Program-made: the position numbers and the translations under genes
In this document: positions 20,810 to 32,324 of the stretch, one piece after another
Position numbering within the stretch: position 1 is the stretch's first letter
Layout: every line of letters starts with the position of its first letter
Notes under the pieces: generated by a model
Told to the model about the DNA's origin: nothing
Database searches by the model: none
Seen by the model: the letters and a program-made list of their open reading frames with translations, nothing else
Source of the DNA: Limanda limanda
Taxonomy: Eukaryota; Chordata; Actinopteri; Pleuronectiformes; Pleuronectidae
Length of the DNA stretch: 64,000 nucleotides
NCBI RefSeq assembly: GCF_963576545.1
Contig: NC_083649.1
Span: 280,526 to 344,525, forward strand
Reading direction: 5' to 3'

Positions 20810-23700
20810 TTCAAATGTGGTCTTTTAAACATTAGATCACTGTCCTCAAAGGCTATTTTAGTTAATGAACTAGTCTCAGACTAGTTCATTAAGATGTAAT
20901 GTCCCTCACTGAGACGTGGCTGCATCCTGATGAATATGTCAGTTTGAATGAATCTACTCCCCCCAGTCATATAAATTCACACGTTCCCAGGGAACTCGGG
21001 CGAGGAGGTGGAGTTGCTGCTATTTTTAACTCCAGTCTATCAATTAATCCTAAACCTAAACTTAGCTACAACTCATTTGAATGTCTTGTTCTTAATCTTC
21101 CACGTCAATCCAGGAAACACCAACAGCCAATCATATTTGCTGTAGTTTATCGTGCTCCTGGGGCTTATACTGAATTTCTAACAGAATTCCCTGAGTTTTT
21201 ATCAAACCTAGTCCTAAAGACAGATAAAATTATTATTGTTGGTGACTTTAATATTCATGTTGACAATAATAAAGATAGCCTGAGCGTAGCATTTATTTCA
21301 ATACTAGACTCAATTGGTTTTAGTCAGTGTGTGCATCAACCTACTCATTGTTGTAACCACACACTTGACCTTGTGTTATCATACGGTGTCAAAATTGAAC
21401 ATTTAACAGTACTTCCGCGCAATCCAGTACTATCAGACCATAATTTAATAACCTTCGATTTTTCACTATCTGAATATATGCCACTAATAAAAAACTCATT
21501 TTCTAGATGTCTACCTGATAGTGCTGTAGCTAAATTTAAGGAAATAATTCCGATTACATTTAAACCCGTATTATCCGTCGACATAAACAACAAATTCTTT
21601 AAAAACCCGAGCTCTATTGAGATTGACCACCTCGTAGAAAGCTCTGCAGACTCATTACGATTAACATTAGACTCAATAGCGCCTCTAAAAAAGAAATGTG
21701 TAAAACATAGTAAATTAGCTCCGTGGTATAATTCCAAGACACATGAGTTGAAACAAATATCAAGAAAATTAGAAAGGAAGTGGCGCTCCAGCAACAGTGT
21801 TGAAAATCTCCTAGACTGGAAGAGTAGTGTTACAGAATATAAAAAGGCTCTCCACAAAGCAAGAGCTGCCTATTACTCAAAACTAATAGAAGAGAATAAA
21901 AACAACCCCAGGTTCCTCTTCAGCACTGTAGCCAGGCTGACAGAGAGTCACACCTCCACCGAACCCAGTATTCCTCGATCCCTAAATTGCAATATCTTTA
22001 TGACCTTTTTTAATGATAAAATTCTAACTATTAGAAATAAAATCAATCATCTCCTGCCCTCAATTGGCACTAATACCCTCCCAACAATAGAGATCTCAGA
22101 AACGGCTGAGAATCCTTCCCATTATTTAGACAGCTTCTCTCTGATCACCCGTGATCAGTTTACCAAAATAGTCTCAGGTTCTAAACCAACAACCTGTATT
22201 TTAGATCCGATTCCAACTAAATTACTTAAAGAAATTCTGCCCCTAATAGATAATTCGTTACTTAACACAATCAATCTGTCATTATCATCAGGTTATGTAC
22301 CACAGTCTTTTAAAATAGCTGTAACCAAACCCCTACTCAAAAAACCCACCCTAGACCCAGAGGTTTTAGCAAATTACAGGCCAATATCTAATCTCCCCTT
22401 CCTATCTAAAATCTTAGAAAAAGTTGTAGCCAATCAGCTGTGTGAGTTTCTCCAGGAAAATAATATATATGAAGACTTTCAGTCTGGGTTTAGAACCAAT
22501 CACAGCACAGAGACAGCCCTGGCAAAAGTCACTAATGACCTTCTAATAGCTTCAGATCAGGGACTTGTGTCTGTCCTCGTTCTGTTAGATCTCAGTGCAG
22601 CATTCCACACAATTGACCATCAAATTTTATTAGAGAGACTAAAACAGTTAATTAACATTAAAGGAACGGCCTTAAACTGGTTTAAATCTTATTTTGCTGA
22701 TCGCTCCCAATTCGTTCAAATCAATGATGAGTCATCGGTGCGCACCAAAGTTAACCATGGTGTCCCACAGGGGTCTGTGCTCGGCCCAATTTTATTCTCA
22801 TTATATATGCTTCCACTAGGAAACATTATCAGGACACACTCGGTAAATTTTCACTGTTATGCAGATGACACCCAGTTATATTTGTCAATAAAACCTGATC
22901 AAAGTAATCAATTAACTAAACTTCGAGCATGTCTCAAGGACATAAAAACCTGGATGACCCGCAATTTTCTCTTATTAAACTCAGATAAAACAGAGGTTAT
23001 AATACTCGGCCCTAAACACCTTAGAGATACATTATCTAATGATATAGCTGCGCTAGATGACATTGCCCTTGCTTCCAATGACACAGTCAGGAACTTGGGA
23101 GTGATCTTCGATCCTGATTTGTCCTTTAATAGTCACTTAAAAGTAATTTCTAGGACCGCGTTTTTCCACTTGCGTAATATCTCAAAAATCAGACATGTCC
23201 TTTCGCAAAAAGATGCAGAAAAACTAGTCCACGCCTTTGTTACATCGAGACTGGACTATTGTAATTCATTATTATCAGGCTCCAGCAGCAAGTCGTTAAA
23301 GACTCTGCAGCTGGTCCAAAATGCCGCAGCACGTGTCCTGACGAGAACTAAGAAAAGAGAGCACATTTCTCCAGTATTAGCATCGCTACACTGGCTTCCT
23401 GTTAAATCAAGAATAGAATTTAAAATTCTCCTCCTCACCTTCAAGGCCCTTAATGATATGGCACCTCTTTACCTTAAAGAGATGTTAGTTCCATATCAAC
23501 CTACTAGAGCACTCCGATCCCAGAACTCAGGTTTACTTGTTGTCCCTAAAGTCTCTAAAAGTAGAGTAGGAGCCAGAGCTTTTAGCCATCAAGCCCCACT
23601 GCTGTGGAATAATCTCTCACTTTCAGTTAGGGAGGCAGACACGCTCTGTTCGTTTAAAAGTAGACTCAAAACCTTCCTTTTTTATAAAGCTTATAGTTAG
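20810..23700 (+). pseudogene. LINE ORF2: endonuclease and reverse transcriptase, N-terminus broken
   Basis: The open part runs 20899-23700 (933 codons). The apurinic endonuclease shows TETWL, RGGGVAAIFNSS, VVYRAPG, IIVGDFNIH and LSDHNLITFDF. The reverse transcriptase shows NYRPISNLPFLSKILEKV, DLSAAFHTIDH, GVPQGSVLGP and the catalytic HCYADDTQLYL. The C-terminus has RLDYCNSLLSG and NAAARVLTR. Upstream, GLLNIRSLSSKA at 20819-20854 is clearly the endonuclease N-terminus but sits in a different frame. The frame is interrupted by a stop in a 31-bp perfect palindrome at 20862-20892. The endonuclease is thus broken while the rest is intact. Confidence 0.92.
20862..20892. repeat. 31-bp perfect palindrome inside ORF2
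   Basis: Arms TTAATGAACTAGTCT and AGACTAGTTCATTAA around a single central C. It introduces TAG/TAA stops and shifts the frame of the LINE endonuclease. Confidence 0.97.
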
Positions 23701-24505
23701 AGCTAATTTGTGCGATGTTCCAAATTTGATTAAATGGCAAAAACCCCTGATGATGCTAAGACGCACAGGGAATTTATGACACAAGACACACGGAGCTTCT
23801 CTTTCCTGCTTCTCCTTCCTTTTCTCCATATTTATCACATCAAGATAATTCTTATCTGATCAGTACATGTTACTAACTTGACCCCTTTCCCGGAGTTTCT
23901 GTGCCTTAGCGCCCGCGGATGCAGGGCCACAGCTGTGGCCGCACCATGGATTATGATTGTGGATCGCGTGTCGGAGGTCGCAATGGTGGATCCAGTTCGG
24001 TGGATTCTGTATCGTGCCAGCTGATCGTCGTTGTAATGGAGGATCCTTTGTCGCGTTGGCATCGGATGATGAGGGACCACGACCGAGGCGGCAGCTGATA
24101 ATGGATTCTAACTGGCGGCGGTGGACAATGACTGTGGATTATAGTGGATCCCATCCTGATGCTGGATCGTGGTCTTGCTGCTGGCCAGAGACTGTGATTG
24201 CAGCGGGACTGCCTGACACATAGTATTGAAAAATGTTTAGCCTAATGGATGCTGCTAAAAATCCTGATGATGTTTTCTTACACCTGACATCTATTGCACT
24301 TCTGTCCGTCCTGAGAGAGGGATCCCTCACATGTGGCTCTCTCTGAGGTTTCTACATATTTTTACCTGTGAAAAGGGTTTTTAGTAGTTTTTCCTTACTC
24401 TTGTTGAGGGTTAAGGACAGAGGATGTCACACAATGTTAAAGCCCCATGAGACGAATTGTTATTTGTGAATGTGGGCTATACAAATAAAACTTGATTGAT
24501 TGATT

Positions 24506-25583
24506 AAAGAAAAGAAGAAAGGTTTTGACCTCCAAAGTTCTACATAAAATCCAATCGTTTAATATATCTTATTTCATTTCTACCTGACACAGCAGGGATA
24601 ATAGTTAAGACCAGTTTAATACTTCACAAGTTACAAATTTGAATCGTTATATAACTTCAAGGATGACTGATTAACAGAATCACATTAATGTGTTATTTTA
24701 AAGCCCATCTCTAAGTACAGTTAATGTGCAATGTTTTTTTTCTTTTCTTTCTCTGTTTTTATTATATTTGAGCCATTTACACCCTTACAAAAGTTTCATC
24801 CACAACTGTGGCTTTGTTACAATGAAGATGATAACAATGTTTTTGTTTTTTTTAGTTACTGCTCTGATGCATGAGCCCATTGAAGCTAGACAGAGCTGAT
24901 CTGCTTTGCTGTGCTCGGGTTTGAGGAGAAGGGAAAATTGATTTGTTCTCTTTGGAATATAAATTAAATTCCACACTTTCTTTTTTCTTTTATCTTTATT
25001 TCACAAAAATGTATGTTGAAACAATAATCGATTATGTCTGAGGGCATGATCTGGCAACTGTTTCATATCAACTGAAAGATTAGGATTATTGTTTCAAAGA
25101 AGGGATTATTGATTGTGTTTTGTTGAAATGCTGTAATGCTGACTTTTATTTCTTAGAGCTGAAATCATTCATGTGCTTTTTATATCAGCCAATTCAATCA
25201 TATCAAGAGAAATTCAAACTTAACTTTAAACTTAATTCTGTGCTGCCTAGAATTAGATATTTTTTATTAGTTTCACCTGCAGTTGCTTTTACTCCACATT
25301 CAAATCATCCATTTAAAATTCAATAGTCAAGACATGTTAAATCTATTTACAGTTGGAATTTAAACTAGGAGTTTGATTCACCCCCATGTAACTCTTGTTA
25401 GACTCTGGAGAGTCCTAAAATAAATAGTTTCACCATTGGGAAGACGAATAAATTAAAAATCCAGTTAAAGGTCAGAGGTCAAATACACTTTAACTCATAG
25501 CCTGTTTCCTCTTAAATGAAATGCAGAAACCATAATACAAGGCCCTCTGGTTACACACTTATTTGAATGACATATCTATAATT
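24506..25583. other. AT-rich non-coding gap before the macrosatellite
   Basis: No exon or known repeat recognised. AT-rich with T homopolymers. Confidence 0.45.
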
Positions 25584-26381
25584 AGGGCCCGAGCACCTCC
25601 GGTGGGAGGCCCTATTGAAATTGAAAGGATTATTCTGAGCGTAGTGAAAGGGCTTTTTGAGGGCTTTCCCATGCTCAAAAACTTTCTACAGTTTGCACTA
25701 AATTAGAGAGTGGTGGAAATTGACGTATTCTGGAGTAATTTGAAATGGGCGTGGCAAAATAGCTCAACAGCGCCACCTACGGAAAGCCCCCTCAGTTAGC
25801 TTTAACCGATCCTTACGAAAATAAAGACAATTGTGTATCATGACCAGACGCACAAGAAAGCCTCTTGGAGCATTATGAAAAACGCAACAGGAAGTCCGCC
25901 TTTTTGGATTTAGTGGCCATTTTTGCCATATTCCACATTTTTACTTTGATGTACTTGTCGTAGAGCTTTCATCGGATCAACTTAAAATTTAGACGAGTGT
26001 CATCACAACCATATGGAGATCTAAAGTTATTTGAATTTTAACATTTCGTCATACCATGTGACCGTGGCCTGGCGTCAAAGTTTGATTACACGCCATCGAA
26101 ACACGAGCTTCTGTATCTCAGGCGTATATAGTTCAATCAAGTCCAAACTAGGCATGTAAGACGAGAGTCAAGTCCTGATGACATCTACATACACACCATG
26201 ACTTAAAATCACAGCGCCACCTACTGGCTACAGGAAGTGAAGCGTTTATCCTTGCCGCAGTGCGCAAACGCATGCAACGCGGAGACGAGCGCTTGGTCAT
26301 TGAACGCTGTCTCTTCCCCGACCGCAACAGACTTGAAACGAACGTGTGCTCGGGCCCGTTAGTGCTACAACGTAGCCCTAG
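25584..26381 (+). repeat. Macrosatellite unit 1 (short)
   Basis: Head plus about one module and tail. Has GATTATTCTGAGCGTAGTGA after the head instead of an (ATT)n tract, a feature shared only with the isolated unit at 52208. Confidence 0.9.
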
Positions 26382-26398
26382 TTATTATTATTATTATT

Positions 26399-27999
26399 AG
26401 GGCCCGAGCACCTCCGGTGGGAGGCCCTATTGAAATTGAAAAGATTATTATTATTATTTTTATTATTATTTTTCTTCATACAAAGTGATTGGCTTTTTGA
26501 GGGCTTTAACGTGCTCAAAAATGTTTTAAACTTAAACTTTGGAGTAAATTAGAAGGCGGTGAAAATTTACGTATTCTTGAGGAATTGGAAATGGGCGTGG
26601 CAAAATAGCTCAACAGCGCCACCTACAGAAAAGCCCCTCATTTAGCATTCACCGATCCTCATGAAAAAAATACCCAGTTGTGTATCGTGACCAGACGCAC
26701 AAAAAAGTCTATCAGTGCACTATGCAAAACTCAACAGGAAGTCCGCCATTTTGGATTTAGTCGCCATTTTGGCCATATTTCACGTTTTTACTTTGATGTA
26801 CTTGTCGTAGAGCTTTCATCGGATCAACTTAAAATTTAGACGGGTCTCATCACAACAATATGGACTACTAAAGTTATCAAAAAAATCAACTTTTCGTCAG
26901 AGCCTGTGACCGTGGCGTTGCGTCAAAGTTTGATGAAACGCCATCAAAACACGGGCGTCTGTATCTCGGACATATTTGGTCCAATCAAGTCCAAACTACA
27001 CACATAAGACAAGAGTCGTGACCCGAAGACAACAACACAGAAATCGTGACAATCACAGTGCCCCCTGGTGGCAGCAGGAAATGTCTTGTTTTTTCAACGT
27101 CTTACACTTGGAAGTATTTCTCCTCATCCACATTGCGCAACCATGTCAAACTGTGGCGAATGGGTCTCAAGGCATTGATAATGAAGATATAAGATTACTG
27201 TGACTTTTCGTCAAACGCCATATTAATGGCGTGGCATCAAAGTTCATCAACTCGCCATGACACAAGAAATTGCTATAACTTCATAGTTCAAGGTTCAATC
27301 TCCCTTCAACTACATGTGTGTGTCAACAGCCCCCCCCTGAAAGCTGTCAGACGGGTTTAAGGAATGGGTGTGGCAATAACTGACTAGCGCCCCCTAAAGG
27401 GCAGCCCCGGCACTATGATTGGCCTACAGCTACGAAAATCGACGGGTACATGTGTCTTGTCATGACAAAGAAATAAGTCTCTTGGATAGATATGCTAGAG
27501 TAAACAGGAAGCCGGCCATTTTGGATTTGGTGGCCATTTTCGCCATATTCAGCATATTTACTTTGACATACTTGTCGGAGGGCTTTCATCAGATCAACTT
27601 AAAATTAAGATGAGTGCCTTCACAACAACATGGAGATCTAAAGTTATTGGAATTATAACGTTTCGTCATACCATGTGACCGTGGCCTGGCGTCAAAGTTT
27701 GATTACACGCCATTGAAACACGGGCTTCTGTATCTCAGGCATATTTGGTTCAATCAAGACCAAACTAGACATGTAAGACAAGAGTCGCGACCTGATGACA
27801 TCTAGATACCCACCATGACTTAAAATCACAGCGCCACCTAATGGCTACAGGAAGTGAACCGTTTATCCTTGCCGCAGTGCAAAAAAACCCATGCAACGCG
27901 AAGACGAGCGCTTGGTCATTGAACGCTGTCTCTTCCCCGACCGCAAAAGACTTGGAACGCGCGTGTGCTCGGGCCTGATAGGGCTACAAAGTAGCCCTA
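26399..27999 (+). repeat. Macrosatellite unit 2
   Basis: Full-length two-module unit. The tail is mutated (GGGCTACAAAGTAGCCCTAA). Second module of the CAGCATATTTACTTTGACAT type, as in the second half of unit 5. Confidence 0.9.
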
Positions 28000-28001
28000 A
28001 C

Positions 28002-28108
28002 GGGCCCGAGCACCTCCGGTGGGAGGCCCTATTGAAATTGTAAGGATTATTCTTATTAGGGCCCGAGCACCGAATGGTGAGAGGCCCTATTGAAATTGTA
28101 AGGATTAT
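28002..28108 (+). repeat. Tandem head-only fragments
   Basis: Two successive copies of the hairpin head with only a short ATT stretch, directly before the head of unit 3. The third head also contains an internal duplication of GGTGAGAGGCCCTATTGAAA. Confidence 0.9.
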
Positions 28109-30111
28109 TAGGGCCCGAGCACCGAATGGTGAGAGGCCCTATTGAAATGGTGAGAGGCCCTATTGAAATTGTAATGATTATTATTATTATTATTATTATT
28201 ATTATTTTTCCGGCAAAAGGATGGGCTTTTTGAGGGCTTTAACGTGCTCAAAAAGTTATGAAACTTTGCAGTAAATTAGTTACTGGTGAAAATTTACGTA
28301 TTCTGGAGTATTTTGAAATGGGCGTGGCAAAATGGCTCAACAGCGCCCCCTGGAAACCAGCCCCTAAGTTTCCACATAACCGATTTTCACCAAAACCGGG
28401 CAAAAGATGTTTCGTGACAAATCATGAAAAAAAGTCTCAAGGGGCATTATGAAAAACGCAACAGGAAGCCCGCCATTTTGGATTTAGTGGCCATTTTGAC
28501 CATTTTGGCCATTTTTGCTTTGACGTACTTGTCCCAGGGCTTTCATCAAATCAAATTTAAATTTAGATGAGTGATATCACAACAAGATGGAGATAAAAAA
28601 TGATTTAGGGATTGATTTTTCGTCTCACCGTGTGACCGTGGCGTGGCGTCAAAGTTTGATTAAACGCCATCAAAACACGAGCTTCTGTATCTCGCACATA
28701 CATGATCCAATCAAATCCAAACTAGACACATAAGACAAGGGTCCCGGCCTGATGACATCTGCACTGAAATCATGACTTAATATCACAGCGCCCCCTGGTG
28801 GCAACAGGAAATGTCTTTTTTTTTGCATGTCTTACACTTGGATGTATTTCTCCTCATCCACTGACCTCAACCATGTCAAACTCTATCAAATGGGTCTCAA
28901 GACATTGATAATGAAGATATAAGATTACTGTGACTTTTCGTCAAACACAGTATTAATGGCGTGACATCAAAGTTCATCAGCTCGCCGTGAAACACGAAAT
29001 TGCTATAACTTCGGTGTTCAAGGTTCAATCTCCCTCAAACTACATGTGTGTATCAACAGCCCCCCCCTGAAGATATTAATAGGGTTTTAAGAAATGGGCG
29101 TGGCCAAAAAAATGACTAGCGCCACCTAAAGGGCAGCCCCGGCACTACGATTGACCGACATGTACAAAAATCTATTTTGGCATGTGTCTTTTCATAACAA
29201 ACAAATAAGTCTCTTGGATCGATATGTTAGATCAAACAGGAAGTCCGCCATTTTGAATTTAGTGGCCATTTTGACCATATTCACCATTTTTACTTTGATG
29301 TACTTGTCCCAGGGCTTTTATCAGTTCATCTTTAAATTCAGATGAGTGTCATCACAACAAGATGGAGATAAAAATTGATTTAGGGATTGTTTTTTCGTCA
29401 CACCGTGTGACCATGGCGTGGCGTCAAAGTTCATCAACTCGCCGTGAAACACAAAATGCTGTTACTTCAGTGTTCATGGTTCTATCTCACTCAAACTACA
29501 TGTGTGTATCAACAGCCCCCCCCCCTGAAGATTTTCATATGGTTTCAAGTCCGTGTGACCGTGGCGTCGAAGTTTGATTACACGCCATCAAAACACGAGG
29601 CTCTGTATCTCTGACATATATTGTCCAATTAAGTCCAAACTAGACATGTAAGACAAGAGTCCCGGCCTGATGACATCTACAAAGAAATCATGACTTTAAA
29701 TCACAGCGCCCCCTGGTGGCTACAGGAAGTGAAGCGTTTATTGTCCAATTGAGTCCAAACTAGACATGTAAGACTAGAGTCCCAGCCTGATGACATCTAC
29801 ACAGAAGTCATGACTTTAAATCACAGCGCCCCCTGGTGGCTACAGGAAGTGAAGCGTTTATTGTCCAATCGAGTCCAAACTAGACATGTAAGACTAGAGT
29901 TCCGGCCTGATGACATCTACACAGAAATTATGACTTGAAATCACAGCGCCCCCTGGTGGCTACAGGAAGTGAAGCGTTTATCCTTGCCACAGAGAGGAAA
30001 ACTCATCCAACGCGGAGACGTGCGCTTGGTCATCGACCGCTCTCTCCCCCGACCGCAACAGGCTTCAACGTGCAGGTGCTCGGGCCTGCAAGTGCTACAA
30101 CGTAGCCCTAG
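28109..30111 (+). repeat. Macrosatellite unit 3 (subtype E)
   Basis: Head loop GAAT. Near-identical to unit 4 and the first half of unit 5. Ends with three 120-bp sub-repeats that each carry a CTCF-like site (29702, 29822, 29942). Confidence 0.9.
29620..29990 (+). repeat. 120-bp sub-repeat, 3 copies
   Basis: TTGTCCAATTGAGTCCAAAC to CTACAGGAAGTGAAGCGTTT repeated with period 120 bp, each copy with CACAGCGCCCCCTGGTGGC. Confidence 0.95.
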
Positions 30112-30113
30112 TT

Positions 30114-32324
30114 AGGGCCCGAGCACCGAATGGTGAGAGGCCCTATTGAAATTGTAAGGATTATTCTTATTATTATTATTATTATTGTGACTAAAGTGAA
30201 TTGGCTTTTTGAGGGCTTTAACATGCTGAACTTCTTACCAAACTTTGCAGATAATTAGAGAGTAGTGAAAATTTACGTATTCTGGAGTAATTTGAAATGG
30301 GCGTGGCAAAATGGCTCAACAGCGCCCCCTGGAACCCAGCCCCTAGGTTTCCACATAACCGATTTTCACCAAAATCGGGCAAGATGTGTATCGTGACAAA
30401 TCATGAAAAAAAGTCACAAAGGGCATTATGAAAAACGCAACAGGAAGCCCACCATTTTGGATTTAGTGGCCATTTTGGCCATTTTGGCCATTTTTGCTTT
30501 GACGTACTTGTCCCAGGGCTTTCATCAAATCAACTTTTAATTTAGATGAGTGTCATCACAACAAGATGGAGAAAAAAGTTGACTTAAAAAATCAACTTTT
30601 CGTCTCACCGTGTGACCTTGGCGTGGCGTCAAAGTTTGATTAAACGCCATCAAAACACGAGCTTCTGTATCTCGCACATACATGATCCAATCAAATCCAA
30701 ACTACACACATAAGACAAGAGTCCCGGCTTGATGACATCTGCACTGAAATCATGACTTAATATCACAGCGCCCCCTGGTGGCTACAGGAAATGTATTTTT
30801 TTTTGCATGTCTTACACTTGGATGTATTTCTCCTCATCCACTGACCTCAACCATGTCAAACTCTATCAAATGGGTCTCAAGACATTGATAATGAAGATAT
30901 AAGATTACTGTGACTTTTCGTCAAACACAGTATTAATGGCGAGGCATCAAAGTTCATCAGCTCGCCGTGAAACACGAAATTGCTGTAACTTCCATGTTCA
31001 TGGTTCCATCTCACTCAAACTACATGTGTGTATCAACAGCCCCCCCCTGAAGATATTCATATGGTTTTAAGAAATGGGCGTGGCAAAAAAACTGACTAGC
31101 GCCCCCTAAAGGTTGGCCCCAGCACTACGATTGGCCGACATGTACAAAAATTGAGTATGGCATGTGTCTTTTCATAACAAACAAATAAGTCTCTTGGATC
31201 GATATGTTAGACCAAACAGGAAGCCCGCCATTTTGGATTCAGTGGCCATTTTGACCATATTCCACATTTTTACTTTGACATACTTGTCCCAGGGCTTTCA
31301 TCAGATCAACTTCGAATATAGATGAGTGTCATCACAACAAGATGGAGATAAAAAAAGATTTAGGGATTGTTTTTTCGTCACACGGCGTGACCGTGGCGTT
31401 GCGTCAAAGTTCATCAACTCGCCGTGAAACACGAAATGCTGTAACTTCCATGTTCATGGTTCTATCTCACTCAAACTAGATGTGTGTATCAACAGCCCCC
31501 CTCTGAAGATATTCATATTGTTTTTTTAGGCCGTGTGACCGTGGCGTTGAAGTTTGATTAAACGCCATCAAAACACGAGGTTCTGTATCTCGGACATATA
31601 TTTTCCAATCGAGTCCAAACTAGACACGTAAGACTAGAGTCCCAGCCTGATGACATCTACACAGAAATCATGACTTTAAATCACAGCGCCCCCTGGTGGC
31701 TACAGGAAGTGAAGCGTTTATTGTCCAATTGAGTCCAAACTAGACAAGTAAGACTAGAGTCCCAGCCTGATGACATCTACACAGAAATCATGACTTTAAA
31801 TCACAGCGCCCCCTGGTGGCTACAGGAAGTGAAGCGTTTATTGTCCAATTGAGTCCAAACTAGACAAGTAAGACTAGAGTCCCAGCCTGATGACATCTAC
31901 ACAGAAATCATGACTTTAAATCACAGAGCCCCCTGGTGGCTACAGGAAGCGAAGCGTTTATTGTCCAATTGAGACCAAACTCGACACATAGGACAAGAGT
32001 CGCGACCTGATGACATCTACACAGAAATCATGACTTAAAATCACAGCGCCCCTTGGTGGCTACAGGAAGTGAAGCGTTTATTGTCTAATTGAGTCCAAAC
32101 ATAAGACAAGAGTCGCGACCTGATGACATCTACACAGAAATCATGACTTAAAATCACAGCGCCCCCTGGTGGCTACAGGAAGTGAAGCTTTTATCCTTGC
32201 CACAGAGAGGAAAACGCATCCAACGCGGAGACGTGCGCTTGGTCATCGACCGCTCTCTCCCCCGACTGCAACAGGCTTCAACGTGCAGGTGCTCGGGCCC
32301 GCAAGTGCTACAACGTAGCCCTAG
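30114..32324 (+). repeat. Macrosatellite unit 4 (subtype E)
   Basis: As unit 3, but its terminal 120-bp sub-repeat is present five times (31600-32190). Confidence 0.9.
31600..32190 (+). repeat. 120-bp sub-repeat, 5 copies
   Basis: CTCF-like sites at 31682, 31802, 31922, 32042 and 32155. The first four are spaced exactly 120 bp; the last spacing is 113 bp because of a small deletion. Two of the five are slightly mutated (AGAGCC, CCTTGG). Confidence 0.95.

Larger units (their letters stand above)
19515..24505 (+). mobile_element. L2/CR1-like LINE, nearly full length
   Basis: About 5 kb with 5' UTR, an esterase-type ORF1, ORF2 with endonuclease and reverse transcriptase, a 3' UTR of about 800 bp rich in GTGGATC-like motifs, and a TTGATTGATTGATT tail at 24492-24505. 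The 5' limit is approximate because no target-site duplication was identified. Its second half is near-identical to the inverted copy at 4042-6800. Confidence 0.88.

Noticed and set aside
28002..28210. CRISPR-like array of short repeats (head-only copies)
   Set aside because: Repeats are directly adjacent hairpin heads with simple ATT tracts, in a vertebrate genome; no spacers.
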